Notes: generated by a model not told the origin, from the letters alone. DNA of 64,000 bases from Bacteroidales bacterium (GCA_021373135.1 JAJFTH010000003.1:186001-250000), one strand, 5' to 3'. Counted from the first letter of the stretch, positions 44,146-54,026 are shown. Numbers and translations: made by a program.

Positions 44146-46542
44146 GTGGAAGATCCCCTTGAAAATCTGAATGATAGTCAAAAGACAGCCGTTCTTTACA
44201 ACGATGGACCGTCATTGATCATAGCTGGAGCAGGCTCCGGAAAAACCCGTGTACTTACCCACAAGATAGCTTATCTGCTTCAGAGCGGCATACAACCCTG
44301 GACCATCATGGCATTGACTTTTACCAACAAGGCAGCCCGGGAAATGAAAGAACGGATTTCAACGTTGGTTGATCCGCAAGCCGCTTCCAGGTTGTGGATG
44401 GGTACTTTCCATTCCATCTTTTTCAGAATTCTCAGGGCAGAATCCGAAGCAGTTGGTTTTCCTTCGGGTTTCACGATATATGATTCAGCCGACAGCAAAA
44501 GCCTGATCAAGACTATTTGCAAAGAGATGAACCTTGATGATAAGATCTACAAGGTAAAATCTGTACAAGCCAGAATTTCTTCGGTCAAAAACGATTTGAT
44601 CTCTCCGGCTGCCTATGCCGCAAATGCTGAACGGATAAAAGAGGACATACTCGGTAAAAGACCATTGATCAAGGAAATATACTTGCGCTATGTGGAACGA
44701 TGCCGCCTTGCTGCAGCTATGGATTATGATGATTTGTTGTTTCAGACCAACATTCTGTTCAGGGATCATCCGGAAATTCTTGCACAATACCAGGATCGTT
44801 TCACTTTTATTTTGGTGGACGAGTACCAGGATACCAATTTTTCACAATATCTGATCGTTAAGAAACTGGCAGAAAAGCATCACCGTGTTTGTGTGGTCGG
44901 TGATGATTCCCAGAGCATCTACTCCTTTCGGGGAGCCAATATTGACAATATCCTAAACTTCAGGAAAACCTATCCCGAAGGGAAACTTTTCAAACTCGAA
45001 CAAAACTATCGCTCTACACAAACCATTGTAAACGCTGCCAATAGCTTGATTTCCAAGAATAAAGGACAGATACGAAAAAATGTTTTTTCGGAAAAGGAAG
45101 AAGGTAACAAGATCAAGGTACTCAGTGCGTATTCGGATCTGGAAGAAGGCTTTATGGTCGCCAATAAAATCAGCGAATTGCGGCTCGGTTATTTTGACAG
45201 TTTTAATGACTTTGTCATACTTTACCGCACCAATGCACAGTCCAGAATCTTTGAGGAATCCCTGCGGAAACGGAATATCCCGTACAGGGTGTACGGAGGC
45301 CTCTCCTTTTACCAACGTAAGGAAATCAAAGATGTCATCGCTTACTTGAGGCTTGTTCTAAATGCAGATGACGAAGAAGCCTTCAAGCGTATCGTGAATT
45401 ATCCTGCCCGCGGCATCGGAGAAACCACCATGCAAAAGATCATCCATGCGGCTTCCGAAAAGGGGGTCAGTCTTTGGAAAGTATTGGAAACCCCCTCTTC
45501 GTATGATGTTGCAATAAACTCAGGTACAGCAAAGAAGCTTGATGGATTTAAATCTTTCATTGAATCATATCGCATTCTGGTTTTTAAAAAGAATGTCTAT
45601 GAACTCACGGAACAATTGATTCGTGAATCCGGCATCATGCATGATGTGAGTGAAGATCAATCTCCGGAAAATTTAAGCCGAAAGGAAAATATCATGGAGT
45701 TGTTGTCCGGTATGCACGATTTCTGCGAATCCCGCATCGAAGAAGGTAATGAGGCTGTTTCCCTGACCGATTATTTGTCCGAAGTTTCTTTGTTGACCGA
45801 TCAGGATGAAGAAAAAAATGCCGAAGGTGAGCGCGTGACGCTTATGACTATCCATTCAGCCAAAGGACTTGAATTCAAGAATGTCTTTGTCGCCGGTCTG
45901 GAAGAAGAGATTTTTCCTTCCGCGCACTGTCTGGAATCCGAAAGGGCACTTGAGGAAGAACGTCGCCTGCTTTATGTCGCCATTACCCGTGCCAAGAGCA
46001 TCTGTGTGTTGAGCTACGCCAAAAGCCGTTTCAGAAACGGTCAGAACAATTTCACCAGGCCAAGCCGCTTCCTGAAAGACCTTGATCCGAATCTGCTGGA
46101 TTTTCCGACGGAGGCATCAATGTTCTCATCCTCCTCTACGAGCACGTTTGAACGCGAATCCGGCAATTATTACAACAAGACTTCCGGATTTAGGGTCAAG
46201 GAAGAAAACCGTCCATCCTGGCAGTCAAAATCACCAGAACGGACATCTGTTCCTTCTATCAACGGGGTGACCTCTTCAGGCAGTCGGCTGACCAAATTGC
46301 CCAAGATCTCCTCTGCGCAGTCAATATCAACCCCTTCACCAATCGGAAAAGGATTTTCAGCAAGCGGAAACCATATTTCCGGTCTGAAAGTCGGTGGATT
46401 TATCCTGCATGAGCGTTTTGGAAAAGGTCAAATCTGCGCGATGGAAGGCATCGATGATAACGCCAAGATTGATGTGGAATTTGAAAATTCTGGACACAAG
46501 AAATTATTGCTTAAATTTGCACGTTTTACCCTCATTGAATAA
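44146..46542 (+). CDS. pcrA: UvrD/PcrA/Rep-family superfamily 1 DNA helicase
   Basis: 798 residues with a GTG start. Q-motif LNDSQKTAVLYNDG, Walker A IIAGAGSGKTRVLT (about 26-39), motif II LVDEYQDTN, motif III VVGDDSQSIYSFRGA, motif V MTIHSAKGLEFKNVFVAG and motif VI YVAITRAKS are all present. The C-terminal tail after about 670 is Ser/Thr/Pro-rich and ends in a Tudor-like domain (HERFGKGQICAMEGID...). It unwinds 3'-5' in repair and replication. NspC starts six bases after the stop. Confidence 0.95.
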   Translation: MEDPLENLNDSQKTAVLYNDGPSLIIAGAGSGKTRVLTHKIAYLLQSGIQPWTIMALTFTNKAAREMKERISTLVDPQAASRLWMGTFHSIFFRILRAESEAVGFPSGFTIYDSADSKSLIKTICKEMNLDDKIYKVKSVQARISSVKNDLISPAAYAANAERIKEDILGKRPLIKEIYLRYVERCRLAAAMDYDDLLFQTNILFRDHPEILAQYQDRFTFILVDEYQDTNFSQYLIVKKLAEKHHRVCVVGDDSQSIYSFRGANIDNILNFRKTYPEGKLFKLEQNYRSTQTIVNAANSLISKNKGQIRKNVFSEKEEGNKIKVLSAYSDLEEGFMVANKISELRLGYFDSFNDFVILYRTNAQSRIFEESLRKRNIPYRVYGGLSFYQRKEIKDVIAYLRLVLNADDEEAFKRIVNYPARGIGETTMQKIIHAASEKGVSLWKVLETPSSYDVAINSGTAKKLDGFKSFIESYRILVFKKNVYELTEQLIRESGIMHDVSEDQSPENLSRKENIMELLSGMHDFCESRIEEGNEAVSLTDYLSEVSLLTDQDEEKNAEGERVTLMTIHSAKGLEFKNVFVAGLEEEIFPSAHCLESERALEEERRLLYVAITRAKSICVLSYAKSRFRNGQNNFTRPSRFLKDLDPNLLDFPTEASMFSSSSTSTFERESGNYYNKTSGFRVKEENRPSWQSKSPERTSVPSINGVTSSGSRLTKLPKISSAQSISTPSPIGKGFSASGNHISGLKVGGFILHERFGKGQICAMEGIDDNAKIDVEFENSGHKKLLLKFARFTLIE

Positions 46543-46547
46543 AGCAA

Positions 46548-47690
46548 ATGATTGATTTCAAAGACATCCCCTCTCCCGCTTTCGTGTTGGATGAAAGCCT
46601 TCTACGCAAAAACCTGAGCCTGATCAAGTCTGTCAAAGAACGTTCCGGGGCGGAAATCATACTGGCATTCAAAGCCTTCGCTTTGTGGAAGGCTTTCCCC
46701 ATCATCCGGGAATATGTTTCCTATGCTGCGGCCAGTTCCGTTTTTGAAGCCCAACTGGCTTTTGAAGAAATGGGAAATCCGGCCTATACGTATTCTCCGG
46801 CCTATACCGAAAAGAACTTTCCGACAATTTTGAAATACAGCAGTCACATCACTTTTAATTCGCTCAATCAGTTTGAACGTTTCTATCCGGCTGTCCGACA
46901 TTTTAGCGATCGAAAAATATCCTGTGGTTTGCGCATCAATCCCGAATATTCCAGTGTCAAAACGGCATTGTACAATCCTTGTTCTCCGGGATCGCGAATG
47001 GGAATCCTTTCAGACTTGCTGGGTGACAAATTGCCGGAAGGTGTGGAAGGCCTGCATTGTCACACGTTGTGTGAATCGACTTCGTTTGAGCTTGAGAAAA
47101 CTTTGGTCGAGATAGAAAAACGTTTCGGTCGCTTTTTGCCCGAAATCAAATGGTTGAATATGGGTGGCGGTCATCTGATGACACGCAAGGATTATGATGC
47201 GGAGCACCTGATTCAGGTCTTGAAAGATTTTCAGTCAAAATATCCGCACATTCAATTGATTTTAGAGCCTGGTAGTGCCTTTGGATGGGAAACAGGGTAT
47301 CTGGTATCCTCCGTGGTGGATATCGTCGAAAATCGCGGCATAAAAACGGCTATTTTAGATGTATCCTTCGCCTGTCACATGCCAGACTGTCTTGAGATGC
47401 CGTATAAACCGGGCATACTCGGTGCAACGGATGCCGTAAAAGGAAAACCGACCTATCGCATGGGCGGCAACAGTTGTCTTGCCGGTGACTTTATGGGTGA
47501 CTGGAGTTTTGAAAAGCCTTTAAAAATCGGTGATCAAATCGTTTTTGAAGACATGATCCATTATACGATAGTCAAGACGACGATGTTTAACGGGATACCA
47601 CATCCTGCATTGGTTTTTCAAACGTTGGAAGGAAAGAATCTGATTTGGAGATCGTTCGATTATTCCGACTACAAGAATCGAATGGATTGA
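46548..47690 (+). CDS. nspC: Carboxynorspermidine decarboxylase
   Basis: 380 residues, an alanine-racemase-fold PLP decarboxylase. The PLP lysine is in LAFKAFALWKAF (Lys near 42), with HCHTLCESTS, WLNMGGGHLMT and LEPGSAFGW as family segments. It makes spermidine or norspermidine from the carboxy form. The partner dehydrogenase is not in the window. It seems cotranscribed with the helicase gene. Confidence 0.95.
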   Translation: MIDFKDIPSPAFVLDESLLRKNLSLIKSVKERSGAEIILAFKAFALWKAFPIIREYVSYAAASSVFEAQLAFEEMGNPAYTYSPAYTEKNFPTILKYSSHITFNSLNQFERFYPAVRHFSDRKISCGLRINPEYSSVKTALYNPCSPGSRMGILSDLLGDKLPEGVEGLHCHTLCESTSFELEKTLVEIEKRFGRFLPEIKWLNMGGGHLMTRKDYDAEHLIQVLKDFQSKYPHIQLILEPGSAFGWETGYLVSSVVDIVENRGIKTAILDVSFACHMPDCLEMPYKPGILGATDAVKGKPTYRMGGNSCLAGDFMGDWSFEKPLKIGDQIVFEDMIHYTIVKTTMFNGIPHPALVFQTLEGKNLIWRSFDYSDYKNRMD

Positions 47691-47744
47691 GCCTCGTTTG
47701 AATAGTCAAAAGTGCCGGTTTTTGAGAAAAATTACATACCTGCA

Positions 47745-47776
47745 TTTGCAATATTCAAAATTTAGCGTACTTTTGT
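47745..47776 (+). promoter_or_regulatory. Promoter of tRNA-Gly
   Basis: TTTG at 47745-47748 and TACTTTTG at 47768-47775 are 19 bases apart, an exact match to the Bacteroidota consensus. The same GTACTTTTG core precedes tRNA-Lys. Confidence 0.75.
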
Positions 47777-47853
47777 ACCCGCAAACGCAAGATTCGACTT
47801 CATTTGCAAAGCACAACGGGATAGCGTTCCCCTTTTGTACCAATCAAAATCAT

Positions 47854-47926
<73 letters not shown>

Positions 47927-47933
47927 CAACGAG

Positions 47934-47954
47934 AGCGACAAAGGTCGCTTTTTT
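47934..47954 (+). terminator. Terminator after tRNA-Gly
   Basis: AGCGAC/GTCGCT with a four-base loop, then a T-run. Confidence 0.8.
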
Positions 47955-47970
47955 AGTATAAAACGTATTT

Positions 47971-48055
47971 GCTCAGGTGGTGAAATTGGTATACACGCCA
48001 CTTTGAGGGGGTGGTGGGCGAATCGCCCGTGTGAGTTCGAGTCTCATCCTGAGCA
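47971..48055 (+). tRNA. tRNA-Leu (GAG)
   Basis: Acceptor stem GCTCAGG/CCTGAGC, a long variable arm and anticodon GAG within TTTGAGG. CCA is not encoded. Confidence 0.93.
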
Positions 48056-48087
48056 CATTACTTTTATCAGAAGGTATTTATCCCTGA

Positions 48088-48174
48088 GCCCAAATGGTGA
48101 AATTGGTAGACACGCTAGTTTCAGGGACTAGTGGCCGCAAGGCTGTGCAGGTTCGAGTCCTGTTTTGGGCACCA
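48088..48174 (+). tRNA. tRNA-Leu (CAG)
   Basis: Acceptor stem GCCCAAA/TTTGGGC, long variable arm, anticodon CAG within TTTCAGG. CCA is encoded, unlike in the two preceding tRNAs. Confidence 0.93.
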
Positions 48175-48220
48175 AAGTCTCTTTATATTGCTGTTATCAG
48201 CCCTATAAAGAGACTTTTTT
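48174..48220 (+). terminator. Terminator after tRNA-Leu (CAG)
   Basis: AAAGTCTCTTTATA (48174-48187) pairs with TATAAAGAGACTTT (48204-48217), then a T-run. The remaining 138 bases to rsgA hold nothing clear. Confidence 0.85.
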
Positions 48221-48358
48221 ATCATAATAAAGTAACTGCATGTTTTGAAAGAACTTCGACTTGGCTAATTTATATTAGGTCCAAACAAAAGTTTAAATCA
48301 ATCTGTAAAGCGCAATATTAAAAGCTGAGAGACACCCTCTAAACTGCTTAAATAGAGA

Positions 48359-49414
48359 TTAGAAATTCGCTTTACGCTTCTTCACTTCGTCTATGAGTTT
48401 TGAAAAGGATTTATCTTTTTTACGCTTTTCATGTTCCGAAGTAGAGAAATGCCACACTTCCCGTCGAAGTTTGAGATAGCTTTCATAAACTTTAGAGTCT
48501 AATGTACCGTTATTTACTGCTTCTAAAACCGCACAACCGGGTTCATTGATATGCTCGCAATCCTTAAAACGACACGATTTTGCATAATCGGAAATGTCCA
48601 GTATTTCTGCTAATGAATCGGGATCTTCAATAGTCAAGCCAAATTCCCGAACGCCCGGAGTATCGATTAATACACCGGAACCGTCCATCAACACCATTTC
48701 CCGACGGGTCGAAGTGTGCCGGCCTTTCCCCGTGGACTGACTGATGTCGGACGTGAGCAATATCGATTTTTCGCAAAGCGCATTAACCAAAGAACTTTTA
48801 CCGACACCCGAAGAACCGACAAACACCACCGTTTCGCCTTCTGCAATGGATTCCCGTAATCGGAGAATCGTTTGGGGTTGATGAATACTTGTAAAAAATA
48901 TCGGCATTTGGCTGGCAAGGTGTTTCACTTGTTCTTCTACTTTTTGTCTGTCGAAACATAGATCCGCTTTATTGAGTACAAATACAGGTTTAATGCTCGC
49001 TTCCAATATCTGAACCATGAAACGCTCGGCTCTGCGAACATTGAAATTATCATCCAGGCTTTGCACAATAAAAGCCTTATCGACATACGAAGCAATAGCT
49101 TGTTTATCGGCAACCGTTCCGCTTTTCTTGCGAAATAATGTCCGTTCACGGGGCAGCATATCAACTATAATCCCTTTATTTTCGTCAAAAGGTTGAAAAA
49201 CCACCCAATCGCCTGTACAGGGTAGTTCTACATCCGATTTTCCATACATCATATTTCCCGTTAGCTCACACTGAAACAGCCCGTTTTCGGAAATCACTTC
49301 GTAGCATGTCCGGTGTACGATGGATATACGACCATGGGTTAAGGCCTTAAAAGTTGATTTTTGTTTTAGTTGGCTTAGCTTTTCGTTCCAACCATAGGTA
49401 TTTAAATGAATCAT
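48359..49414 (-). CDS. rsgA: Ribosome small-subunit-dependent GTPase A
   Basis: About 351 residues from the ATG at 49414 (MIHLNTYGWNEKLSQLKQK), which has an AGGAAGAG sequence before it. The frame runs 27 codons further up but that part is not conserved. Circularly permuted GTPase motifs are in order: LNKADL (G4), GSSGVGKSSLVNAL (G1) and DTPGVREFG (G3). The zinc finger is CRFKDCEHINEPGC. It helps late 30S maturation. This long YloQ-like version may be a paralogue of a second RsgA elsewhere. Confidence 0.92.
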   Translation of the reverse strand: MIHLNTYGWNEKLSQLKQKSTFKALTHGRISIVHRTCYEVISENGLFQCELTGNMMYGKSDVELPCTGDWVVFQPFDENKGIIVDMLPRERTLFRKKSGTVADKQAIASYVDKAFIVQSLDDNFNVRRAERFMVQILEASIKPVFVLNKADLCFDRQKVEEQVKHLASQMPIFFTSIHQPQTILRLRESIAEGETVVFVGSSGVGKSSLVNALCEKSILLTSDISQSTGKGRHTSTRREMVLMDGSGVLIDTPGVREFGLTIEDPDSLAEILDISDYAKSCRFKDCEHINEPGCAVLEAVNNGTLDSKVYESYLKLRREVWHFSTSEHEKRKKDKSFSKLIDEVKKRKANF

Positions 49415-49676
49415 TGCTCTTCCTTTTTTGTAATGAATAATACAAACTGTAGTATTCTTTATGTACATGTGAAAGCACAACAAGGCTTCCGTCATTGTAC
49501 ACAGATTAAAAAACTAAACTTATAATAACATAGAAACGACCCTCGAAAAGAGTTATCCGAGAGCTAACAAAAGGACAATCCGCATTAGAAGCACAGATTG
49601 TTTACAACACCAAATCCGATTTATATAAAGTCTTTAACATGGTGCAAAGGTAGTAATATTTTGTTTGACAAAAAAT

Positions 49677-49714
49677 ATGTCGCTAAATTGAGATAGTTCA
49701 TGGGCTCGTTTCAT
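49677..49714 (-). repeat. Palindromic dispersed repeat, copy D (degenerate)
   Basis: On the minus strand its first 25 bases match copy C at 23 of 25 positions (49690-49714 with 26212-26236). The second arm is reduced to GCGACAT. It lies in the rsgA-rhuM gap (49415-49785), which otherwise shows no feature. Confidence 0.6.
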
Positions 49715-49785
49715 TTGTAAAACACAATCTACATATATTGCCAGGAGAATGAATGCAGCCAATAAATTTCCGAACAACTAAAACA

Positions 49786-50787
49786 TTAACTGGGCAGCTT
49801 TAATTTCTTTATGTCCTCTTCAATTTCTTTCAGACTCAGCTCCTTTTCAATGGCTTTTTGGGTTGCTTTGTATTTCTCAAATTCTTTCCCGGATTTTACC
49901 AAAGCCATTTCGTGACTGATTTTACCGGCATGATTAAGCAGCTCCCTACCGTTCAGTTGTAAGATTGCATCTAAGCGTTGTATCCAGTCTGCCATGTGCA
50001 TGGGAATGCGTTGTTGCGCCATTGTTTCGGCAAATGCCAGATACTGTTCAACCAGTAGCCCAAGCAACTTTATTTCATCCTCTTTCAAATAGTTTTTGGC
50101 AATGCCTATATCCGTTTTCTTTACAGCCAAGGCGTTTTTCTTATCAAACGACTGCATGCCCATTAACGGCAACGAAGCATCCACTCGACGGTATACCAAC
50201 TCGGCAGCGGTTTGCTGACTGATGGCCCAAAGCAATTTGTTTTGCACGACCCTGAAAAACTCGATGGTTCTTTCATCTTTGGGGTCGTAATCAATGCTGG
50301 TGGTGTAGATGTCTTTTATTTTTTGATAGAAAAAGCGTTCCGAAAGACGTATCTCCCGTATCCGCTCTTGTAACTCGTCGAAATAGTTCATCGAACTGCC
50401 CGATTTGAAGCGGTCATCGTTCAACGCAAAACCCTTGATGATGTATTCTTTGAGCCGCTGGGTAGCCCAAATACGAAACTGCGTACCTTGTGGCGATTTC
50501 ACACGATAACCCACCGAAATTATTACATCGAGGTTGTAGTAGTCAATCGTTCTTTCCACTTCCCGATTACCCTCTATCTGAACTGTTCGGAAATTCCGAA
50601 CAGTTGCCGAAGTCTCTAATTCTCCTTCCTCAAACACATTTTTAATATGCTCGCTTATCGTGGCTTTCGATTTTTGAAACAGATCACATAGTTGCGCTTG
50701 TGTAAGCCAAACTGTTTCTTCCTCTAAGCGAACATCTATTTTAATGTTGCCATCGGTGTTTTGGTATATCAGTATTTCACTATTCAT
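49786..50787 (-). CDS. RhuM-family protein
   Basis: 333 residues. The start MNSEILIYQNTDGNIKIDV and the segments EETVWLTQAQLCDLFQKSKATISEHIKNVFEEGE (helix-turn-helix-like), DYYNLDVIISVGYRVKSPQG and FRIWATQRLKEYIIKGF are diagnostic of the RhuM (virulence RhuM) family, common in genomic islands. Its molecular role is not established. It lies beside decayed TcmP/DUF5131 genes, suggesting a region of turnover. Confidence 0.9.
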   Translation of the reverse strand: MNSEILIYQNTDGNIKIDVRLEEETVWLTQAQLCDLFQKSKATISEHIKNVFEEGELETSATVRNFRTVQIEGNREVERTIDYYNLDVIISVGYRVKSPQGTQFRIWATQRLKEYIIKGFALNDDRFKSGSSMNYFDELQERIREIRLSERFFYQKIKDIYTTSIDYDPKDERTIEFFRVVQNKLLWAISQQTAAELVYRRVDASLPLMGMQSFDKKNALAVKKTDIGIAKNYLKEDEIKLLGLLVEQYLAFAETMAQQRIPMHMADWIQRLDAILQLNGRELLNHAGKISHEMALVKSGKEFEKYKATQKAIEKELSLKEIEEDIKKLKLPS

Positions 50788-50829
50788 GTTAGTTAGTTGT
50801 TTCTTTTTAACAAGGATTTTATCGCCTTA

Positions 50830-50985
50830 TCAAAATCGGATTCTATTCTTTGTGGATAGCCCCATAGCTTGCAGCCGTCTGGCCATCACTTCCGCATAAC
50901 AATGCGCACAGCCCGCTGAGTACTTGGTACATCCGGTTACAGGATTCCAAGTCTTGTCCGTCCATTCTATTTTTGTCGTTTGCAT
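50830..50985 (-). pseudogene. Truncated DUF5131 (Gp37/Gp68) three-Cys protein
   Basis: 51 codons ([20 protein letters not shown], then [20 protein letters not shown]) followed by a stop. It holds the whole N-terminal C-x5-C-x2-C cluster of the DUF5131/Gp37-Gp68 family. The family is normally over 200 residues, so the rest is gone. It begins nine bases after the stop of the TcmP fragment, the usual order of this pair. Confidence 0.75.
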
Positions 50986-50993
50986 AAAGCTCA

Positions 50994-51263
50994 TTACATT
51001 GATCCAATAATATCTGCGGCAATCTTTTTTGCAGTTGCGTTTGATGAAGCAAAAGCAAAATGGTATATGGGTACATTCTTTGAATTCAGCAACACCAAAG
51101 GCTCATCGGATACCTCCTCAAAAATAGTCTTTAGTTTTGAAATATATAGCCTGGCAATTCGATTTATTGAATTCAGTCTAGGAACCACCCCATTTAGTAT
51201 GTTTACTATTTGCAGGAAATCCGATTGTTGATTTATTTTCGTAAGAATCATTCCTAAATACAA
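50994..51263 (-). pseudogene. C-terminal remnant of a three-Cys-motif partner protein (TcmP)
   Basis: About 89 codons with no good start (the first codon is TTG after a stop). The end, [20 protein letters not shown] then [19 protein letters not shown], resembles the C-terminus of TcmP proteins, which are about 270-370 residues. Its N-terminal part is missing. It directly precedes the DUF5131 fragment. Nothing clear is visible from 51264 to 51670. Confidence 0.6.
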
Positions 51264-51432
51264 AGACTATCAAATGTATATATTAATGCAATATTAGTAA
51301 TATTTTTACACATATTCCAAAAAATATAGACAGAAAATTTAAAAGGTTAACTTACAATAGATTAAAAAAAGTGTTACTTTTACATTCTAATTCTTATGAT
51401 TAAAACATTATCTTTTATGTCCGAACCCAGTA

Positions 51433-51672
51433 ATGCAGACTCGGCTGGAAAAGATTTCCGGAGACTCTATTAAACTACAAAAAGAAGACGAAAAACTCAA
51501 GGAACAGGTCCAAGCAAATAAAATCGACACCTTTAAACACGCCTTTGAAGATCTACTTTTCCAGGCTAGTACATGCTTTTTTGTTTCGATAGTAGTTTTC
51601 TGCAATTATGCCAAATTTGTGGTGGTGCATTTCTTGAAAAATAGAACATTTATGGTGGTATATTTCCGATAA
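51433..51672 (+). CDS. Doubtful small ORF
   Basis: 79 codons: a charged, coiled-coil-like N-terminus (LEKISGDSIKLQKEDEKLKE) and a hydrophobic second half. No family recognised. It lies in an AT-rich gap beside gene remnants, and may be a fragment of a lost gene. Confidence 0.2.
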   Translation: MQTRLEKISGDSIKLQKEDEKLKEQVQANKIDTFKHAFEDLLFQASTCFFVSIVVFCNYAKFVVVHFLKNRTFMVVYFR

Positions 51673-51677
51673 ATAAT

Positions 51678-51685
51678 TATCTTTG
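51678..51685 (+). promoter_or_regulatory. -7 box of the DUF4143 ATPase gene
   Basis: TATCTTTG matches TAnnTTTG, 28 bases before the ATG. Confidence 0.55.
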
Positions 51686-51712
51686 CTGTAAATAATAGCC
51701 AAAATCAGTATA

Positions 51713-53056
51713 ATGAAAAGTAAGAGCCTCTATTTTTTGAGAGATATTGATCTCCACTTAAAAATCTGGAAAGAAGATATACATCATAAGCCTTTGTTGC
51801 TACGTGGTGCCCGACAGGTTGGAAAATCATCTGCTGTGCGGCACTTAGGTGAGACATTCGAATATTTTTTGGAGGTGAACTTTGAACGTAATCCGGATAT
51901 GAAGCAACTATTTAGTGCTTCGCTAAGTCCCAAAGAAATTTGCAGCAAATTGTCTGCAGTATATAATTTGCCTATTCAACCGGATAAAACGCTTGTGTTT
52001 TTCGATGAAATTCAGGCTTGCTTACCTGCTATTGCTTCGCTGCGGTTTTTTTACGAAGAATATTCTGAATTACATGTTATTGCTGCAGGTTCGTTGTTGG
52101 AATTTGCATTGCAGGAAATACCTTCTTTTGGCGTAGGCCGCATACGTTCATTGTATATGTATCCATTTTCGTTTAATGAGTTTTTGCAAGCGCAAGGATT
52201 GAATGGGCTGATTGACGAAAAACGTCGTGCAACGATTGACCATCCACTATTAGAGCCCTTTCATAAAAAATTAACAGATCTTTTGCGAACTTTTTTGTTG
52301 GTTGGAGGTATGCCAGAGAGTGTAAAAACCTGGATTGAGAAGTCTGATTATTTAGCTTGCCGGTATGTGCAAAATGATATTATAGAAACCTATATCGATG
52401 ATTTTGCAAAGTATAAAAAACGAATTTCACCAATGATCTTACAGCAAACACTTCGTTCGGTAGCTTTGCAATCGGGTTGTAAGTTTGTTTATTCGCAAGT
52501 ATCGCATGATATGGAATCGGCAAAAATAAAAGAGGCTTTGGACTTGCTTTCAATGGCGGGAATTATTATGCCGGTTACACATACGGCAGCTAATGGTGTG
52601 CCGTTAGGCGCAGAAGTAAATACGAAGTTTCGCAAGTATCTTTTTATGGATACTGGATTATTGCAAAGGTTACTAAATCTTGATATGGACAATATACTTC
52701 TTTCCTCGGATATTAATTTAGTAAACAAAGGGACATTGACAGAAGTTTTAGTTGGCTTAGAACTGTTGAAATATGGAAGTTGTTATGAACGTCAGGAACT
52801 ATATTATTGGCTACGGCTTGATAAAGGGGCTCAAGCAGAAGTCGACTATGTACTGTCAAAAAGTGATGCCATTATTCCAATCGAAGTGAAGGCGGGAACA
52901 AAAGGATCAATGCAAAGTCTTTATAGTTTTATGGCATTGAAAAAAACAGGTTTGGGCATTCGTACTTCAATGGAAAATTTCGGTAGGATAGGTACTATTG
53001 ACATTTATCCTTTGTATGCTATTGAAAACTTTTCGTTTATCAAACATACCGCATAA
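51713..53056 (+). CDS. AAA-family ATPase with DUF4143 domain
   Basis: 447 residues. Walker A GARQVGKSS (about 32-40), Walker B LVFFDEIQ (about 95-102) and an arginine-finger-like AAGSLLEFAL stretch belong to the AAA_14 domain. The C-terminal DUF4143 domain (about 205-400) has a nuclease-like end, GAQAEVDYVLSKSDAIIPIEVKAG, similar to the D-ExK fold of restriction endonucleases. This is a common accessory gene in anaerobes, often found near toxin-antitoxin loci. Function is not established. It follows the decayed TcmP region. Confidence 0.9.
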   Translation: MKSKSLYFLRDIDLHLKIWKEDIHHKPLLLRGARQVGKSSAVRHLGETFEYFLEVNFERNPDMKQLFSASLSPKEICSKLSAVYNLPIQPDKTLVFFDEIQACLPAIASLRFFYEEYSELHVIAAGSLLEFALQEIPSFGVGRIRSLYMYPFSFNEFLQAQGLNGLIDEKRRATIDHPLLEPFHKKLTDLLRTFLLVGGMPESVKTWIEKSDYLACRYVQNDIIETYIDDFAKYKKRISPMILQQTLRSVALQSGCKFVYSQVSHDMESAKIKEALDLLSMAGIIMPVTHTAANGVPLGAEVNTKFRKYLFMDTGLLQRLLNLDMDNILLSSDINLVNKGTLTEVLVGLELLKYGSCYERQELYYWLRLDKGAQAEVDYVLSKSDAIIPIEVKAGTKGSMQSLYSFMALKKTGLGIRTSMENFGRIGTIDIYPLYAIENFSFIKHTA

Positions 53057-53156
53057 AGTGTTGTCCGACTAATTATTTTCACTTACTCCACAACTTTTCA
53101 ATTTGATTCTGGACTTCCCTCTCTTCTCTTGAAATCAGTAAAACATCATAAACCGT

Positions 53157-53849
53157 TTACTGCCCCACATACTTGCATATTCCGAAAGCGGTCGGCACAT
53201 GAAAATCAGGGACTTGCTTCTGTGGATCCAACCAGGAGTACCAAATAACGTTTTTTGAATTCATGTCGGTAAAATCGGCCCGGAAAAGTCCAAGGTAGAA
53301 AGATTGCTTTGCTTTTATGCCCAGCTTCTCCAACTCGGAAATCGGAATGCGTCCTTCTACGACATACCCTTTCGGAGTATATTTGGCGGCAATATCGTAC
53401 CTTTCAAATTTCCAGGAATAATCAATCTTCCGGTAATACTGAACCGCATAATCCAGCACATGGCCCGTCGAGCTTATTTCCATGCAAAAATATTGGGACA
53501 AGACCGAATCGACACTGAAAAACAGCTCTACCCTATCTCCCTTGGAAACGGATAATTCATTTGAGAAACTGTTATCCACAATGTTTTTGTCACCCACATC
53601 AAAGCAAAAATTAAAATAGGTCTCTGAACAAAAGCATTTGAAAACAGTATTGTCCTTCCCTATGGGAACCCACGGAGAACAAAAACCGACGACAGAATCA
53701 GTTGCCCCCCATTCGGCGCAGTCAAGGACCCCGTCAACATGAATATCTTTGAACTCGGGGTGGGTTAAAATGGTTTTTGACGGATCAAGGCTGTAACCAT
53801 TCATCACGAAGGTCAAAAAGAGTAAAAGGGTTGCAATGAATCTGTTCAT
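53157..53849 (-). CDS. Secreted CBM9-like carbohydrate-binding protein
   Basis: 230 residues from the ATG at 53849 (MNRFIATLLLFLTFVMNGYS), which gives a clean signal peptide; the frame extends to a TTG but is less good. The CBM9-like domain shows ILTHPEFKDIHVDGVLDCAEWGATDS and GRIPISELEKLG, with beta strands between. It could bind a sugar terminus or serve as an enzyme subunit. It diverges from an acetylesterase gene, suggesting a role in glycan use. The 53850-53975 gap is otherwise empty. Confidence 0.8.
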   Translation of the reverse strand: MNRFIATLLLFLTFVMNGYSLDPSKTILTHPEFKDIHVDGVLDCAEWGATDSVVGFCSPWVPIGKDNTVFKCFCSETYFNFCFDVGDKNIVDNSFSNELSVSKGDRVELFFSVDSVLSQYFCMEISSTGHVLDYAVQYYRKIDYSWKFERYDIAAKYTPKGYVVEGRIPISELEKLGIKAKQSFYLGLFRADFTDMNSKNVIWYSWLDPQKQVPDFHVPTAFGICKYVGQ

Positions 53850-53975
53850 ATACTCCGTGTTGACAAATAGCAATATCTTGCTTTTTAATTAGTTATCACT
53901 TTTCCCGAAAAGTTTGACGGGACAGCTGTGATTTTGACAGTGAAAATACGTTTTTTTCCTAAATAACAAATTGCC

Positions 53976-53983
53976 TATCTTTG
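53976..53983 (+). promoter_or_regulatory. -7 box of the esterase gene
   Basis: TATCTTTG matches TAnnTTTG, 43 bases before the ATG. Confidence 0.55.
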
Positions 53984-54026
53984 CAAAAAATAGGTTGAGA
54001 CAAATATTTATTTAATTTTTTAAATC

